Below are positions 24,206-34,450 of a DNA stretch of 39,675 nucleotides, in pieces. Made by a program: the position numbers and the translations under genes. Under the pieces are notes generated by a model. The model did not search any database. It was not told the DNA's origin and saw only the letters and a program-made list of their open reading frames with translations. The stretch comes from an uncultured bacterium (GTDB lineage: Bacteria; Patescibacteriota; Patescibacteriia; UBA1558; GWA2-36-10). The stretch covers positions 1-39,675 of the forward strand of contig CALMZN010000020.1 in assembly GCA_937870675.1 (NCBI GenBank), read 5' to 3'. The stretch's first letter is position 1; the number at the start of each line of letters is the position of its first letter.

Positions 24206-24649
24206 ATGTTTGGCAAAAAAGAAGCAGTGGTAAGCACAAAAAATATTGAGACAATAATCGGTCCTTCAGTAAGGGTTGAAGGCAATTTTACGGGCGAAGG
24301 CGACTTAATTATTGAGGGCATGCTGATCGGCACCCTAAACACCAAAAATAACCTCAAAATCGGCTCTAGCGCCGTAGTAGAGGCCACTGTCAAAGCCAAT
24401 AATGCCTTTATTGCCGGCCGTATAAAGGGCAATGTCACCATCAAGGGACGTCTAGAAATAACCAGCTCGGCCGTAATTGTTGGTGACATAAAAGCCGCTA
24501 TTCTATCCATAGAGAGTGGTGCCTTGATCCAGGGCAATGTAGCTATGCCCTTTAACGAGCCAAAACACGATGAACATCGCCCTAACCCCAAAAAAGAAGT
24601 AAAACGAACTGAAAATGAGTTAGCAGAAGGAAAACTTTTGGAGTCATAA
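24206..24649 (+). CDS. Bactofilin family (polymer-forming) protein
   Basis: TIIGPSVRVEGNFTGEGDLIIEGMLIGTLNTKNNLKIGSSAVVEATVKANNAFIAGRIKGNVTIKGRLEI. Confidence 0.93.
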   Translation: MFGKKEAVVSTKNIETIIGPSVRVEGNFTGEGDLIIEGMLIGTLNTKNNLKIGSSAVVEATVKANNAFIAGRIKGNVTIKGRLEITSSAVIVGDIKAAILSIESGALIQGNVAMPFNEPKHDEHRPNPKKEVKRTENELAEGKLLES

Positions 24650-24657
24650 ATTTTGTT

Positions 24658-25404
24658 ATGTATCTTTACATATACGATTCATTTTTGAGTGACAAAAAAT
24701 ATTCCGACCTCTTATCCCAAATTGAAAAGCGCGTCACTGATTTGGGCATCAAGGGAAGAATTGCGCGTCTTTCTATTCTAAAAAACATGAAAGAGCTGAT
24801 CACCGACGGGATCAAGTCCGGCGTTCAGACCGTGGTGGTCATTGGCAATGCCCAAACTTTTGCCAAAGTTATTAATATTGTGGCTGGTTTGGAAGTGGTG
24901 CTGGGTTTGATACCGGTAGAAAATGACAACAAGATTGCTAAGATGCTTGGGGTGCCACCAAAACTTTTGGCTTGCGATGTAATCGCTTCGCGCATTATAA
25001 AAAAAATTGATCTGGGACTAATCAATGGCCATTTTTTTGTGGGGCAAGCGGAAATCAATGATGCTAATGTTTTGATTGAGTATGACGGCTACAATGTGCG
25101 ACCAACTACGGCTAATAATAATATCACTATCTATAACTTTGCCGATCGCTCCATAATACCAAATTCAACACCAGTTGATGGCGTGTTGGAGGTAGTGATT
25201 ACACCAATGAAGTCCGGGGTCTTTGGCAAAAAAAATATTACCGGCACTATTTTGCCTTTTTCTAAAATAAAAATAAGCGCTGAAGACGAGGAGCAGGTCT
25301 CAATTTTGACTGACGAACAAGTAATTATGAAAACCCCAGCCGAGATAAGTGTGGCGCCCCAAAAACTCCGAGTGATAGTGGGCCCAGAAAGGTGTTTTGA
25401 ATAA
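24658..25404 (+). CDS. Diacylglycerol/lipid kinase-like protein with degenerate catalytic motif
   Basis: VVVIGNAQTFAKVINIVAGLEVVLGLIPVENDNKIAKMLGVP resembles the DAGK GGDGT...LGIIPxGTxNDxAxxLG region. Confidence 0.65.
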   Translation: MYLYIYDSFLSDKKYSDLLSQIEKRVTDLGIKGRIARLSILKNMKELITDGIKSGVQTVVVIGNAQTFAKVINIVAGLEVVLGLIPVENDNKIAKMLGVPPKLLACDVIASRIIKKIDLGLINGHFFVGQAEINDANVLIEYDGYNVRPTTANNNITIYNFADRSIIPNSTPVDGVLEVVITPMKSGVFGKKNITGTILPFSKIKISAEDEEQVSILTDEQVIMKTPAEISVAPQKLRVIVGPERCFE

Positions 25405-25426
25405 AATTTAGTTTTGGATATACAAA

Positions 25427-25460
25427 AAAACCGCCGAGCTTAGCTCAACGGTTTTTTTTT
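25427..25460. terminator. Bidirectional terminator between convergent genes
   Basis: AACCG-CC-GAGC-TTA-GCTC-AA-CGGTT flanked by A and T runs. Confidence 0.75.
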
Positions 25461-26135
25461 GAAACCCAGCACCATATATTGCTGAAGTATTGAGAAAAGT
25501 GTAGTAAATAGCCAGTAAAGCGTCAGGCCAGCTGGCAAGTTGCCACCAATAACAATTGTAAAAATAGGCATAAAGTAAATCATTTGATTGGTCATTATTT
25601 TGGACATGCCTGTCTGCTGTGATTTACCCATCAGCATCTTGGATTGCCAGAATTGAGCTGCCCCAGCCAATATAGCAATAATCCAATTCTTGCTAGCCAA
25701 ATTAATAAAACCAAAAGCAATTATATTTAGCTGTCCGGGATTCTGAACAAAAGAATATAGCAAATCGCCCTTACCGTTGTCTTTGGTCAGCCCGTTTAAA
25801 AATACTTGATAGAGGGCAATCAAAAATGGTAATTGGATTAATGTTGGCAAGCAAGAGGAAAAGGGATTTATTTTTCTTTCTTTGTAAAGCGCCATGAGCT
25901 CGGGCGCCATCTTTTCTTTGTCGTCCTTATATTTTTCTTTGATCTTTTCTATTTCCGGCTGGATAGTCTGTAATTCTTTTTGGGACTTGATGGCTTTTTT
26001 GGAAAATGGATACAAAATCAACCTAATGATCAGGGTTATCAGAATAATGGCCACGCCCAAATCATGACCGGGGGCTAGGTTGTATAAAAAAATTAATAAA
26101 TTGTAAATTGGTTGATAAAAAATTGTAGTGAACAT
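25440..26135 (-). CDS. yidC: YidC/Oxa1-family membrane insertase
   Basis: PGHDLGVAIILITLIIRLILYPFSKKAIKSQKELQTIQPEIEKIKEKYKDDKEKM...NPFSSCLPTLIQLPFLIALYQVF. Confidence 0.95.
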   Translation of the reverse strand: MFTTIFYQPIYNLLIFLYNLAPGHDLGVAIILITLIIRLILYPFSKKAIKSQKELQTIQPEIEKIKEKYKDDKEKMAPELMALYKERKINPFSSCLPTLIQLPFLIALYQVFLNGLTKDNGKGDLLYSFVQNPGQLNIIAFGFINLASKNWIIAILAGAAQFWQSKMLMGKSQQTGMSKIMTNQMIYFMPIFTIVIGGNLPAGLTLYWLFTTLFSILQQYMVLGFKKKPLS

Positions 26136-26136
26136 A

Positions 26137-26412
26137 TTATTTTATTGAATCAATTCCGCCTTTTGACCAAGGGTGACAGCGCAGTATGCGCCAAAGTGAT
26201 AAATAAATTCCTTTTATGGTTCCGTATTTTTCAAATGCTTGTTGGCTGTATTCCGAACAGTGCGGATGAAAGCGACAAAAACCATGAGGGAAAAATATTT
26301 TTAACCATCCTTGATCTGGTGAAAATGTTTTTTGATAAATTTTAATTAAAAAAATAAATATACTAGCCAACAATCGGTCTATTGTCTTTATTACTTTTAA
26401 CATTATTTTCAA
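26137..26412 (-). CDS. yidD: Membrane protein insertion efficiency factor YidD
   Basis: FLIKIYQKTFSPDQGWLKIFFPHGFCRFHPHCSEYSQQAFEKYGTIKGIYLSLWRILRCHPWSKGGID. Confidence 0.94.
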   Translation of the reverse strand: MKIMLKVIKTIDRLLASIFIFLIKIYQKTFSPDQGWLKIFFPHGFCRFHPHCSEYSQQAFEKYGTIKGIYLSLWRILRCHPWSKGGIDSIK

Positions 26413-26749
26413 TATACAGGCGAGTTGTTTTTAAGGCAAATTGGAATTGTTTCTGCAAATCTCGCAGAGTAAGCTCGGCACAGCTTTTTTTGGCTATAAA
26501 CAAAATGTCCACTCCGGTTTTAATTTTGGTTAGCTCTGGTCTTACGGCCTCTCGCATACGACGCTTGATTTTGTTTCTAACAACAGCCCGTTTATCCACT
26601 TTGGTGGAGACCACAAAACCCAAGCGCAGTAAATTTTGGTTATTATATTGGTATTTGAGGGTTAATTGGGGTAAAAAAAAAGTTTTGCCCCCACGGACTA
26701 AGTTTTTGATATCCTTATCTGCGTGTAGCCTAAATTTTTTAGGCAACAT
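26363..26749 (-). CDS. rnpA: Ribonuclease P protein component
   Basis: MLPKKFRLHADKDIKNLVRGGKTFF...GFVVSTKVDKRAVVRNKIKRRMREAVR. Confidence 0.93.
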   Translation of the reverse strand: MLPKKFRLHADKDIKNLVRGGKTFFLPQLTLKYQYNNQNLLRLGFVVSTKVDKRAVVRNKIKRRMREAVRPELTKIKTGVDILFIAKKSCAELTLRDLQKQFQFALKTTRLYIENNVKSNKDNRPIVG

Positions 26750-26752
26750 AGT

Positions 26753-26889
26753 TTAGATGCTTATTTTCTTTCGGCCCCTAGCTTTTCGTCTTTTCAAGAC
26801 TTTTCGACCATCTTTGGTGGCCATGCGCTTCATAAAACCGTGTTTTTTGCTGGCGCGTTTTTTATTGGGGCGAAATGATGGCTTAGCTT
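26753..26889 (-). CDS. rpmH: 50S ribosomal protein L34; 5' end at or disrupted by the chimeric junction
   Basis: ...[43 protein letters not shown]; upstream frame reads into fabI antisense-frame sequence. Confidence 0.85.
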
Positions 26890-26892
26890 TCG
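26874..26892. other. Putative chimeric junction between two genomes
   Basis: Abrupt AT-rich to GC-rich switch, CPR-like to betaproteobacteria-like genes; fabI TAA (26883-26885) overlaps the rpmH start region. Confidence 0.85.
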
Positions 26893-27665
26893 GCACCGGC
26901 GGTGGAATTGAAGCCGGCATCAACGTAGGTAATTTCGCCGGTAATGCCTGAGGCCAGGTCGGAGAGCATGAAGGCGGCGGCGTTGCCGACTTCTTCAATC
27001 GTCACGTTGCGGCGCAACGGCGCATTCTTGGCGACGATGTCGAGTTTCTCACCGAAGTTGGCGATGCCGCTGGCGGCCAGCGTCTTGATCGGGCCGGCTG
27101 ATATGGCATTGACGCGGATGCCCTTGGGTCCAAGGCTCTGCGCCATGTAGTACACGCTGGATTCAAGGCTGGCTTTAGCCAGGCCCATGACGTTGTAGTT
27201 GGGAATGGAGCGGTTGGCGCCCAGATACGACAGTGTAAGCAGTGCAGCCTGACGGCCTGCCATCATCGGTAACGCGGCCTTGGCCAGCGCGGCAAAGCTG
27301 TAGGAACTGATGTCGTGCGCGATGCGGAAGTTTTCACGGGTTACCGAGGAGAGAAAATCGCCGGCCAGCGCATCCTTCGGCACGAAGGCAATCGAGTGCA
27401 CCAGGCCATCGAGTCCATCCCAGTGTTTGCCGAGTTCGGCAAACACAGCATCGATTTGTTCGTCGCTGCCGACATCGCAGGGGAATACCAGGCTGGAACC
27501 AAATTCCTGGGCAAATTCCGTGACGCGATCCTTGATGCGATCGCCCTGATAGGTGAAGGCAAGTTCGGCACCTTCGCGCCTGCATGCTTCAGCGATGCCA
27601 TATGCGATCGAACGGTTGGAGATGACGCCGGTGATGAGCAAACGCTTGCCTGCAAGAAATCCCAT
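26883..27665 (-). CDS. fabI: Enoyl-[acyl-carrier-protein] reductase [NADH]
   Basis: [43 protein letters not shown]...[45 protein letters not shown]. Confidence 0.96.
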   Translation of the reverse strand: MGFLAGKRLLITGVISNRSIAYGIAEACRREGAELAFTYQGDRIKDRVTEFAQEFGSSLVFPCDVGSDEQIDAVFAELGKHWDGLDGLVHSIAFVPKDALAGDFLSSVTRENFRIAHDISSYSFAALAKAALPMMAGRQAALLTLSYLGANRSIPNYNVMGLAKASLESSVYYMAQSLGPKGIRVNAISAGPIKTLAASGIANFGEKLDIVAKNAPLRRNVTIEEVGNAAAFMLSDLASGITGEITYVDAGFNSTAGAES

Positions 27666-27739
27666 GATGGTCTCGAATGGTTGAGAATGACGCGATTATA
27701 ACGGCTGACGTTGACCACGGGCTTGGGTACACTTGCGGC

Positions 27740-29902
27740 ATGACACGGATCGGGGCGTTTTTATTCAGGACAGGTCTGCTGGGGCTGGGCTTGAGCCTGA
27801 TGGCAAGCTGCTCCGATCGCCTGAACACTCCCTATCCCGACAGTGAGACAGGCGCCAATGTGCTTTACAGCGCATTTTCCGAGCGTCCCAAGCATCTCGA
27901 CCCGGCGCGTTCCTACAGTTCGAACGAAGTCGAGTTCACAGGCCAGATCTACGAGCCGCCGCTGCAGTACCATTTTCTCAAGCGCCCCTACACGCTGATT
28001 CCTCTGACCGCCGAAGCCGTGCCCAGGCCGCGGTATGTCGACGCCGCCGGCAACGCACTGCCGGACGATGCGCCAGCAGCATCGATCGCAGAGAGCGTGT
28101 ACGAAATCCGGATTCGCCCCGGCATCCGCTACCAGCCGCATCCGGCGTTTGCGCGGGATGAAGCGGGGCGTTATCGTTATCATGCGCTCCCTGCATCGGA
28201 GATCGCCGGAAAAACCCGTATTCGTGATTTCGGGCACAGCGGCACCCGGGAATTGGTCGCTGCCGATTACGTGTACCAGATCAAGCGGTTGGCCAATCCC
28301 CGGCTCAGCTCGCCGATTTTTGGTTTGATGAGCGAGCATATCGTCGGCCTTAAGGCGCTGGGTGAAACGCTTGAAAAAGCAGCCAAAGCTGATCCCGTTG
28401 CGGCGCTAAAGCTCGACGACTTTCGGCTTGACGGGGCCGAAGTGGTCGATCGCCATACCTACCGCATTCGCATCAAGGGCAAATATCCGCAGTTCATCTA
28501 CTGGCTGGCGATGCCGTTCTTTGCGCCCATTCCATGGGAAGCCGAGGTGTTTTACGCACAGCCCGGGATGGCGGATAGGAATCTCACTCTCGACTGGCAG
28601 CCGGTCGGCACCGGCCCGTATTATCTGGCTGAGAACGATCCCAACCGCCGCATGGTGCTGAGGAAAAATCCGCACTTCCACGGCGAGACCTATCCGGCGG
28701 AAGGCAGTGCAGAGGACCGGCGGGACGGGCTGCTGGCGGACGCTGGCAAGCCGCTGCCGTTCGTGGACGAAGCGGTATTCAGCCTGGAAAAGGAAACCAT
28801 TCCCTACTGGAGCAAGTTTTTACAGGGCTATTACGATAGTTCCGGCATCAGTTCAGACAGCTTCGACCAAGCCGTGCAGTTCACCTCCGGCGGCAATCCG
28901 CAACTCACCGACAGCATGCGCGATCAGGACATCCATCTCATCACGACGGTGGCAGCTTCGCTCTGGTATGTTGGATTCAACATGCTCGACCCTGTGGTGG
29001 GGGGGGGGGGCGAGGACCGCCGGAAGCTTCGACAGGCGCTCTCCATCGCCTTCGACTACGACGAATTCATTTCGATTTTCCTGAATGGCCGCGGCATCCC
29101 GGCACAAGGGCCAATCCCGCCCGGGCTGTTCGGTTATGTCGAAGGCGAGGCGGGGTTGAATGCCTATGTGTACGAAGCGCACGACGGCCAGATTCGGCGC
29201 CGATCCATCGAAACGGCCAAGAAACTGCTGGCCGAGGCGGGTTATCCGAATGGACGCAATGTGAAAACGGGCGAACCGCTGGTGCTGTATTTCGACACCA
29301 TGGCGAGTGGACCCGATGCCAAGTCACGGCTCGACTGGATGAAGAAGCAGCTCGACAAGCTTAACGTGCAGCTGGTGGTTCGTGGCACCGACTACAATCG
29401 CTTCCAGGACAAGATCCGCAAGGGCAACGCACAACTGTTCGAGTGGGGCTGGAACGCCGACTACCCTGACCCGGAGAATTTCCTCTTCCTGCTGTACGGT
29501 CCGCACAAGAAGGTCGTCAGCGGCGGCGAGAATGCGGCCAACTACGACAACCCGGAATTCAACCGCCTGTTCGAGCGCATGAAGGACATGGATAACGGCC
29601 CTGGACGCCAGCAGGTGATCGACGCCATGCTGGAGATCGTGCGCCGCGATGCGCCGTGGATCTTCGCCTACTACCCCAAGTCCTTCGGCCTGCGCCACGG
29701 CTGGGTGCACAACGTCAAGCCCAACCTGATGGCGAATAACACACTCAAGTACCGGCGTATCGATCCTGCGCTGCGCGAGACCAGGCGTGCCGAATGGAAC
29801 AAGCCGGTGCTGTGGCCGATCGGACTGCTGCTTGCCGGATTGGCCGCGGTGATCGCCCCAGCGGTGATCGCGTGGCGGCGGCACGAGAGGAAAACCGCCT
29901 GA
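27740..29902 (+). CDS. Extracellular solute-binding protein family 5 (oligopeptide ABC transporter, YejA-like), lipoprotein
   Basis: Lipobox-like LSLMASCS; DPARSYSSNEVEFTGQIYEPPLQYHFLKRPY; start chosen 21 codons into the ORF-track entry. Confidence 0.88.
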   Translation: MTRIGAFLFRTGLLGLGLSLMASCSDRLNTPYPDSETGANVLYSAFSERPKHLDPARSYSSNEVEFTGQIYEPPLQYHFLKRPYTLIPLTAEAVPRPRYVDAAGNALPDDAPAASIAESVYEIRIRPGIRYQPHPAFARDEAGRYRYHALPASEIAGKTRIRDFGHSGTRELVAADYVYQIKRLANPRLSSPIFGLMSEHIVGLKALGETLEKAAKADPVAALKLDDFRLDGAEVVDRHTYRIRIKGKYPQFIYWLAMPFFAPIPWEAEVFYAQPGMADRNLTLDWQPVGTGPYYLAENDPNRRMVLRKNPHFHGETYPAEGSAEDRRDGLLADAGKPLPFVDEAVFSLEKETIPYWSKFLQGYYDSSGISSDSFDQAVQFTSGGNPQLTDSMRDQDIHLITTVAASLWYVGFNMLDPVVGGGGEDRRKLRQALSIAFDYDEFISIFLNGRGIPAQGPIPPGLFGYVEGEAGLNAYVYEAHDGQIRRRSIETAKKLLAEAGYPNGRNVKTGEPLVLYFDTMASGPDAKSRLDWMKKQLDKLNVQLVVRGTDYNRFQDKIRKGNAQLFEWGWNADYPDPENFLFLLYGPHKKVVSGGENAANYDNPEFNRLFERMKDMDNGPGRQQVIDAMLEIVRRDAPWIFAYYPKSFGLRHGWVHNVKPNLMANNTLKYRRIDPALRETRRAEWNKPVLWPIGLLLAGLAAVIAPAVIAWRRHERKTA

Positions 29903-30879
29903 TGCTGGCCTATATCCTGCGCCGCCTGCTCTATGCCATCCCGATCCTGATCGGGGTGAACCTGCTGACGTTTGCGCTGTTCTTCGTCGTCAACACGCCG
30001 GACGACATGGCGCGGCTGCAGCTAGGCGCCAAGCACGTGACGCCTGAGGCGATCGAGCGCTGGAAGGTCGAGCACGGCTACGACAAGCCGCTGCTGCTGA
30101 ACGCCGAGGCGAGTGGCAGTTCGCAATTTACTGACACGATCTTCTTCAAGCACTCGGCCGCCATGTTCGTCTTCGAATTTGGCAAAGGTGACGACGGGCG
30201 CGACATTGGCAACGAAATCCGCACACGCATGGGGCCGAGCCTGGCGATCGCGCTGCCGGTGTTTGTCATCGGATTGCTGGCCAATATCAGCTTCGCCCTG
30301 TTGATGGTGTTTTTCCGCACGAGCTATCTCGACCTGTGGGGCGTGGTGCTGTGCGTGGTGCTGATGTCGATCTCGGGGCTGTTCTACATCATCGCCGGGC
30401 AGTATTTCATCGCCAAGCTTTGGAATCTGTTGCCGATTTCGGGCTTCGCCGGCGGCATCGACGGCCTGAGGTTCATCCTGCTGCCGGTTTTGGTCAGTGT
30501 GGTGGCCGGTATCGGCAGCGGGTCACGCTGGTATCGGACCATCTTCCTTGAGGAAATCGGCAAGGACTATGTGCGCACCGCTCGCGCCAAAGGCCTGAGC
30601 GAAGTACGCGTGCTGTTCCGTCACGTGCTGAAGAACGGCATGATTCCTATCCTTACCGGCGCGGTGGTGGTGCTGCCGCTGTTGTTCATGGGCAGCCTCA
30701 TCACCGAGTCCTTCTTCGGCATTCCCGGGCTCGGCAGCTACACCATCGACGCGATCCAGGCGCAGGACTTCGCCGTGGTGCGCGCGATGGTGTTTCTCGG
30801 ATCCTTCCTCTACATCGTCGGCCTTATCCTCACCGACGTTTCCTATTCCTTGGTCGATCCGCGGGTGCGGCTGCAATGA
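29902..30879 (+). CDS. ABC transporter permease (YejB-like)
   Basis: MLAYILRRLLYAIPILIGVNLLTFALFFVVNTPDDMAR...EEIGKDYVRTARAKGLSEVRVLFRHVLKN; overlaps the upstream stop. Confidence 0.93.
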   Translation: MLAYILRRLLYAIPILIGVNLLTFALFFVVNTPDDMARLQLGAKHVTPEAIERWKVEHGYDKPLLLNAEASGSSQFTDTIFFKHSAAMFVFEFGKGDDGRDIGNEIRTRMGPSLAIALPVFVIGLLANISFALLMVFFRTSYLDLWGVVLCVVLMSISGLFYIIAGQYFIAKLWNLLPISGFAGGIDGLRFILLPVLVSVVAGIGSGSRWYRTIFLEEIGKDYVRTARAKGLSEVRVLFRHVLKNGMIPILTGAVVVLPLLFMGSLITESFFGIPGLGSYTIDAIQAQDFAVVRAMVFLGSFLYIVGLILTDVSYSLVDPRVRLQ

Positions 30880-32285
30880 ATAGCATCCAGCCCGTCATCC
30901 TGTGGACCGATGCACTGATTTTCGCACTGCTGGCAGCGGTGCTGGCCCTGGTGTGGCTCATCCGACGCCAGGAGCATCTGCTGGCGCCATGGCGAGTGGT
31001 GGCACAGCGGCCGATGGCTATGGGCTCGGCGCTGGTGCTCGGGGTATTCGTGGTCATTGGCCTTCTCGATTCGCTGCATTACCGCGAGCGGTTGGCCGAC
31101 AGCCCGGCCGACGCACCACAATATTCAGTCGAGGTGCTGTCTTTATTCGACGCGCTACTGAGTGAACTGCGTGCCCGCCCGGAAAAGACCTATTCCGCAC
31201 CGCTGGCGATGCATCTGTATGCCAAGGAGTTCGTCGAACGCGACGGCGCGACCGTGCGCGACTACCCGCGCCTGCAGTTCGGCGGTGCGCACCTGCAACA
31301 CGCGGACGCGCGCCTGCCCGACATTGCCCGGCGCACGCTTGACGGTGCCATGCAGGGCGCACTGGCGGGTCTGCTACTGTTTGCCGGGCTGGCCGGGTGG
31401 CAGGCGCGACGCAGGCAGATGACGCCCGGTGGATGGCTGGCAACCTGGAGCAGGGGGGATCTCGACTGGCCGGGACGGACGGTCGTCCTCGTCGTGGCGG
31501 GCATGCTGATGCTGACAGGGGTCATCGTGCAGCTGGCGTCTGGCTATCACGTGCTGGGTACGGATAAAGTGGGGCAGGACGTGCTCTACATCAGCCTCAA
31601 GAGCATCCGCACTGGCCTGGTGATCGGCACGCTCACCACCTTGGTCACGCTGCCGCTTGCGATCGGGTTCGGCATTGCTGCCGGCTATTTTCGCGGCTGG
31701 GTGGACGACGTCATCCAGTACATCTACACCGTGCTCAACTCCATCCCTGGCGTGCTGCTGATCGCCGCGGCCGTACTTATCGTGCAAGTGTATATCGAAT
31801 CCAATCCGGAACAATTCGATACCGCTGCCGCGCGTGCCGACATCCGCCTGCTGGCGCTCTGTCTGATCATGGGCGTGACCAGTTGGACGGGGTTGGCCAG
31901 ACTGCTGCGGGGTGAATCGCTCAAGCTGCGCACGCTTGATTACGTCGAAGCGGCACGCGCCTTTGGTGTGTCGAACACGCGCATCATCAGTCGCCACATC
32001 TTTCCCAACGTGTTTCACCTTGTGCTGATTGCCATCGTGCTGGATTTTTCCGGCCTGGTGCTGGCCGAAGCGGTGCTGTCCTACGTCGGCGTCGGCGTCG
32101 ATCCCTCGATGTACAGCTGGGGCAACATGATCAACGGCGCGCGGCTCGAACTGGCGCGCGAGCCTGTCGTCTGGTGGCAGCTTGGGGCAGCGTTCGCCTT
32201 TATGTTCACCCTGGTGCTGGCCGCCAACCTGTTTGCCGACAGCGTGCGCGACGCCTTCGACCCGCGCCTGGGGGGGCGTCGATGA
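30876..32285 (+). CDS. ABC transporter permease (YejE-like)
   Basis: GTDKVGQDVLYISLKSIRTGLVIG...LRGESLKLRTLDYVEAARAFGVSNTRIISRHIFPN. Confidence 0.93.
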   Translation: MNSIQPVILWTDALIFALLAAVLALVWLIRRQEHLLAPWRVVAQRPMAMGSALVLGVFVVIGLLDSLHYRERLADSPADAPQYSVEVLSLFDALLSELRARPEKTYSAPLAMHLYAKEFVERDGATVRDYPRLQFGGAHLQHADARLPDIARRTLDGAMQGALAGLLLFAGLAGWQARRRQMTPGGWLATWSRGDLDWPGRTVVLVVAGMLMLTGVIVQLASGYHVLGTDKVGQDVLYISLKSIRTGLVIGTLTTLVTLPLAIGFGIAAGYFRGWVDDVIQYIYTVLNSIPGVLLIAAAVLIVQVYIESNPEQFDTAAARADIRLLALCLIMGVTSWTGLARLLRGESLKLRTLDYVEAARAFGVSNTRIISRHIFPNVFHLVLIAIVLDFSGLVLAEAVLSYVGVGVDPSMYSWGNMINGARLELAREPVVWWQLGAAFAFMFTLVLAANLFADSVRDAFDPRLGGRR

Positions 32286-34264
32286 AGCCCCTGTTCGAGG
32301 TGCGCGATCTTGTTACCGGTTTCGGCCCGGTGCGCGTGGTCGATGGCGTGTCGTTCCGGGTCGCGGCAGGCGAAACCTATGCTCTGCTGGGCGAATCGGG
32401 CTGCGGAAAGTCGATCACCGCGCTGTCGCTGATGCGGCTGCTGCCGGATGGCGGCCGGGTGGTTTCGGGCAGCGTGCAACTCGGCGAAACCGACGTTCTG
32501 GCCTTGCCCGAACGCGACATGCGGCGCGTGCGCGGCGGACAGATGGCGATGATCTTCCAGGAGCCGATGCTGGCCTTGAACCCGGTTATCAAGGTCGGTG
32601 AACAGATCGGCGAAGCGCTGGCGCTGCACCAGGGGCTGGCGGGGCAGGCTGCACGCGATGCCGCGCGTGGGCTGCTCGATGCGGTGGGCGTGCCGGACGC
32701 GGTGCGCCGGCTCGACAGCTATCCGTTCGAACTCTCGGGCGGCCTGCGCCAGCGGATGATGATTGCAATGGCGCTGGCCGGCCGGCCGCAACTGCTGATC
32801 GCCGACGAGCCGACCACCGCGCTCGACGTGACCATCCAGGCGCAGGTGCTCGACGTGCTGCGCAGACTCAAGGCCGAGCAGCGGATGGGCATGCTGCTGA
32901 TCACGCATGACCTTGGCGTGGTGGCCGAAAACGCCGACCGCGTGGGGGTGATGTATGCCGGAGAACTGGTGGAGGAGGGAATGCGCGATGCGTTCTTCTC
33001 CGCGCCGCAACACCCCTACAGCCGCATGCTGTTCGAGGCGCTACCGCACACTGGCGACGGTGGACGGCTAACCACGATTCCCGGCCAGGTTCCGAAACTC
33101 GACGGGGCAACGCGCGGCTGCCGCTTTGCGCCGCGCTGCCCGTTCGCGATTGCACGCTGCCGCGCTGAATCGCCGGACTGGCAGGAGCTTAACGATCAGC
33201 GGGTGCGCTGCCACCTGGCGGGTGCCTTGCCTGCACGCCAAGAGCGCGAGCTCACCGCACATTCGGTAAAGCAAGCTGGGCAACAGCTGCTGCAGGTGGA
33301 CGGCCTCAAGGTGCATTTTCCGATCCGGCGTGGCCTGATCCAGCGCACGGTGGGCCATGTGCGCGCGGTCGACGGCGTGTCTCTGGACATCCAGGCGGGC
33401 CGCACGCTGGCGCTGGTGGGCGAATCGGGCTGCGGCAAGACCACCGTGGGCAAGGCACTGCTGCGGCTGATCGAGCCGACCGCGGGCAGCATCGTGCTGG
33501 GCGGCGAGCGCATTACCGCGAAGCATGCCTCTATCCTGCGACGGCAGGCGCAGATGGTATTCCAGGATCCGTTTAGCTCACTCAATCCGCGCATGCGGGT
33601 GGCGGACATTCTGCTCGAAGGCATGGACGCACTGAATGTTGGCGCGGGTAGCGACCGCCGCGACGCGGTGGCGCGTCTGCTGCATCAGGTCGGGCTGCCG
33701 GACGATGCCGGGGGCCGCTATCCGCATGCATTCTCCGGCGGGCAGCGGCAGCGCATCGCGATCGCGCGGGCGCTGGCGGTGTCGCCCCAGCTGGTGATCT
33801 GCGACGAGCCAACCAGCGCACTCGACGTCTCGGTGCAGGCGCAGATCCTGAATCTGCTGAAGGATCTGCAGGACAACCTGGGGCTGGCCTACCTTTTCAT
33901 CACCCACAACCTTGCGGTGGTTGATTATCTTGCGCACGAGGTGGCGGTGATGTACCTCGGGCGCATCGTCGAACACGGCGCCGCCACCGACGTGCTGCGT
34001 GCGCCACGCCATCCCTACACGCAGGCACTGGTGAGTGCGGTGCCGCGCATCGAGCCTCACGACGGCGCAGGCATCATCCGGCTGGCGGGCGACCAGCCCT
34101 CGCCGCTGAATCCGCCAGACGGCTGCCACTTCAACCCGCGCTGTCCGTACGCGAGTGAGGTGTGCCGGAAAACCTACCCCGAGCAGACCGAACTGAGGAA
34201 CGGGCATTGGGTGCGCTGCCACTGGGTTGCGGGCCAAGGTTTTTCCGCAGGTCGTGTGGATTGA
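32282..34264 (+). CDS. ABC transporter ATP-binding protein with two NBDs (YejF-like)
   Basis: Two Walker A ([18 protein letters not shown]), two Walker B ([24 protein letters not shown]), oligopeptide C-terminal motif; ATG 36 codons inside the ORF-track start. Confidence 0.94.
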   Translation: MKPLFEVRDLVTGFGPVRVVDGVSFRVAAGETYALLGESGCGKSITALSLMRLLPDGGRVVSGSVQLGETDVLALPERDMRRVRGGQMAMIFQEPMLALNPVIKVGEQIGEALALHQGLAGQAARDAARGLLDAVGVPDAVRRLDSYPFELSGGLRQRMMIAMALAGRPQLLIADEPTTALDVTIQAQVLDVLRRLKAEQRMGMLLITHDLGVVAENADRVGVMYAGELVEEGMRDAFFSAPQHPYSRMLFEALPHTGDGGRLTTIPGQVPKLDGATRGCRFAPRCPFAIARCRAESPDWQELNDQRVRCHLAGALPARQERELTAHSVKQAGQQLLQVDGLKVHFPIRRGLIQRTVGHVRAVDGVSLDIQAGRTLALVGESGCGKTTVGKALLRLIEPTAGSIVLGGERITAKHASILRRQAQMVFQDPFSSLNPRMRVADILLEGMDALNVGAGSDRRDAVARLLHQVGLPDDAGGRYPHAFSGGQRQRIAIARALAVSPQLVICDEPTSALDVSVQAQILNLLKDLQDNLGLAYLFITHNLAVVDYLAHEVAVMYLGRIVEHGAATDVLRAPRHPYTQALVSAVPRIEPHDGAGIIRLAGDQPSPLNPPDGCHFNPRCPYASEVCRKTYPEQTELRNGHWVRCHWVAGQGFSAGRVD

Positions 34265-34426
34265 ACCTGATAACAGCAGTTGACCGCTCATCACCCTTGC
34301 AAACGCCGCATGAATACAAGATTGGGTTCCTTCAATGCCGTTCACCGGGTGGGTGAGTCCGCTACACGCCCGGTGACACGTCTGCTCGTGCGCCTGCCTT
34401 TGTGCCCGCACGGAATAGGCTGGATT

Positions 34427-34450
34427 GGCAAAGCGGCAAAGCGGCAAAGC
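34427..34450. repeat. Short tandem repeat (GGCAAAGC)x3
   Basis: ggcaaagcggcaaagcggcaaagcggcg. Confidence 0.8.

Noticed and set aside
26753-26998. 81-aa L34 fusion ORF from the ORF track
   Set aside because: The N-terminal half is an out-of-frame reading of the fabI 3' end created by the junction; only the L34 part is meaningful. A GTG a few codons upstream (VPKAKPSF) could be a start, so the exact breakpoint is uncertain.
31374-33013. Long minus-strand ORFs opposite the ABC transporter genes (214 and 310 aa)
   Set aside because: Typical shadow ORFs in GC-rich DNA; the sense strand carries clear permease and NBD motifs.
34427-34450. (GGCAAAGC)x3 tandem repeat as a functional element
   Set aside because: Only three copies and no associated structure; probably simple slippage.
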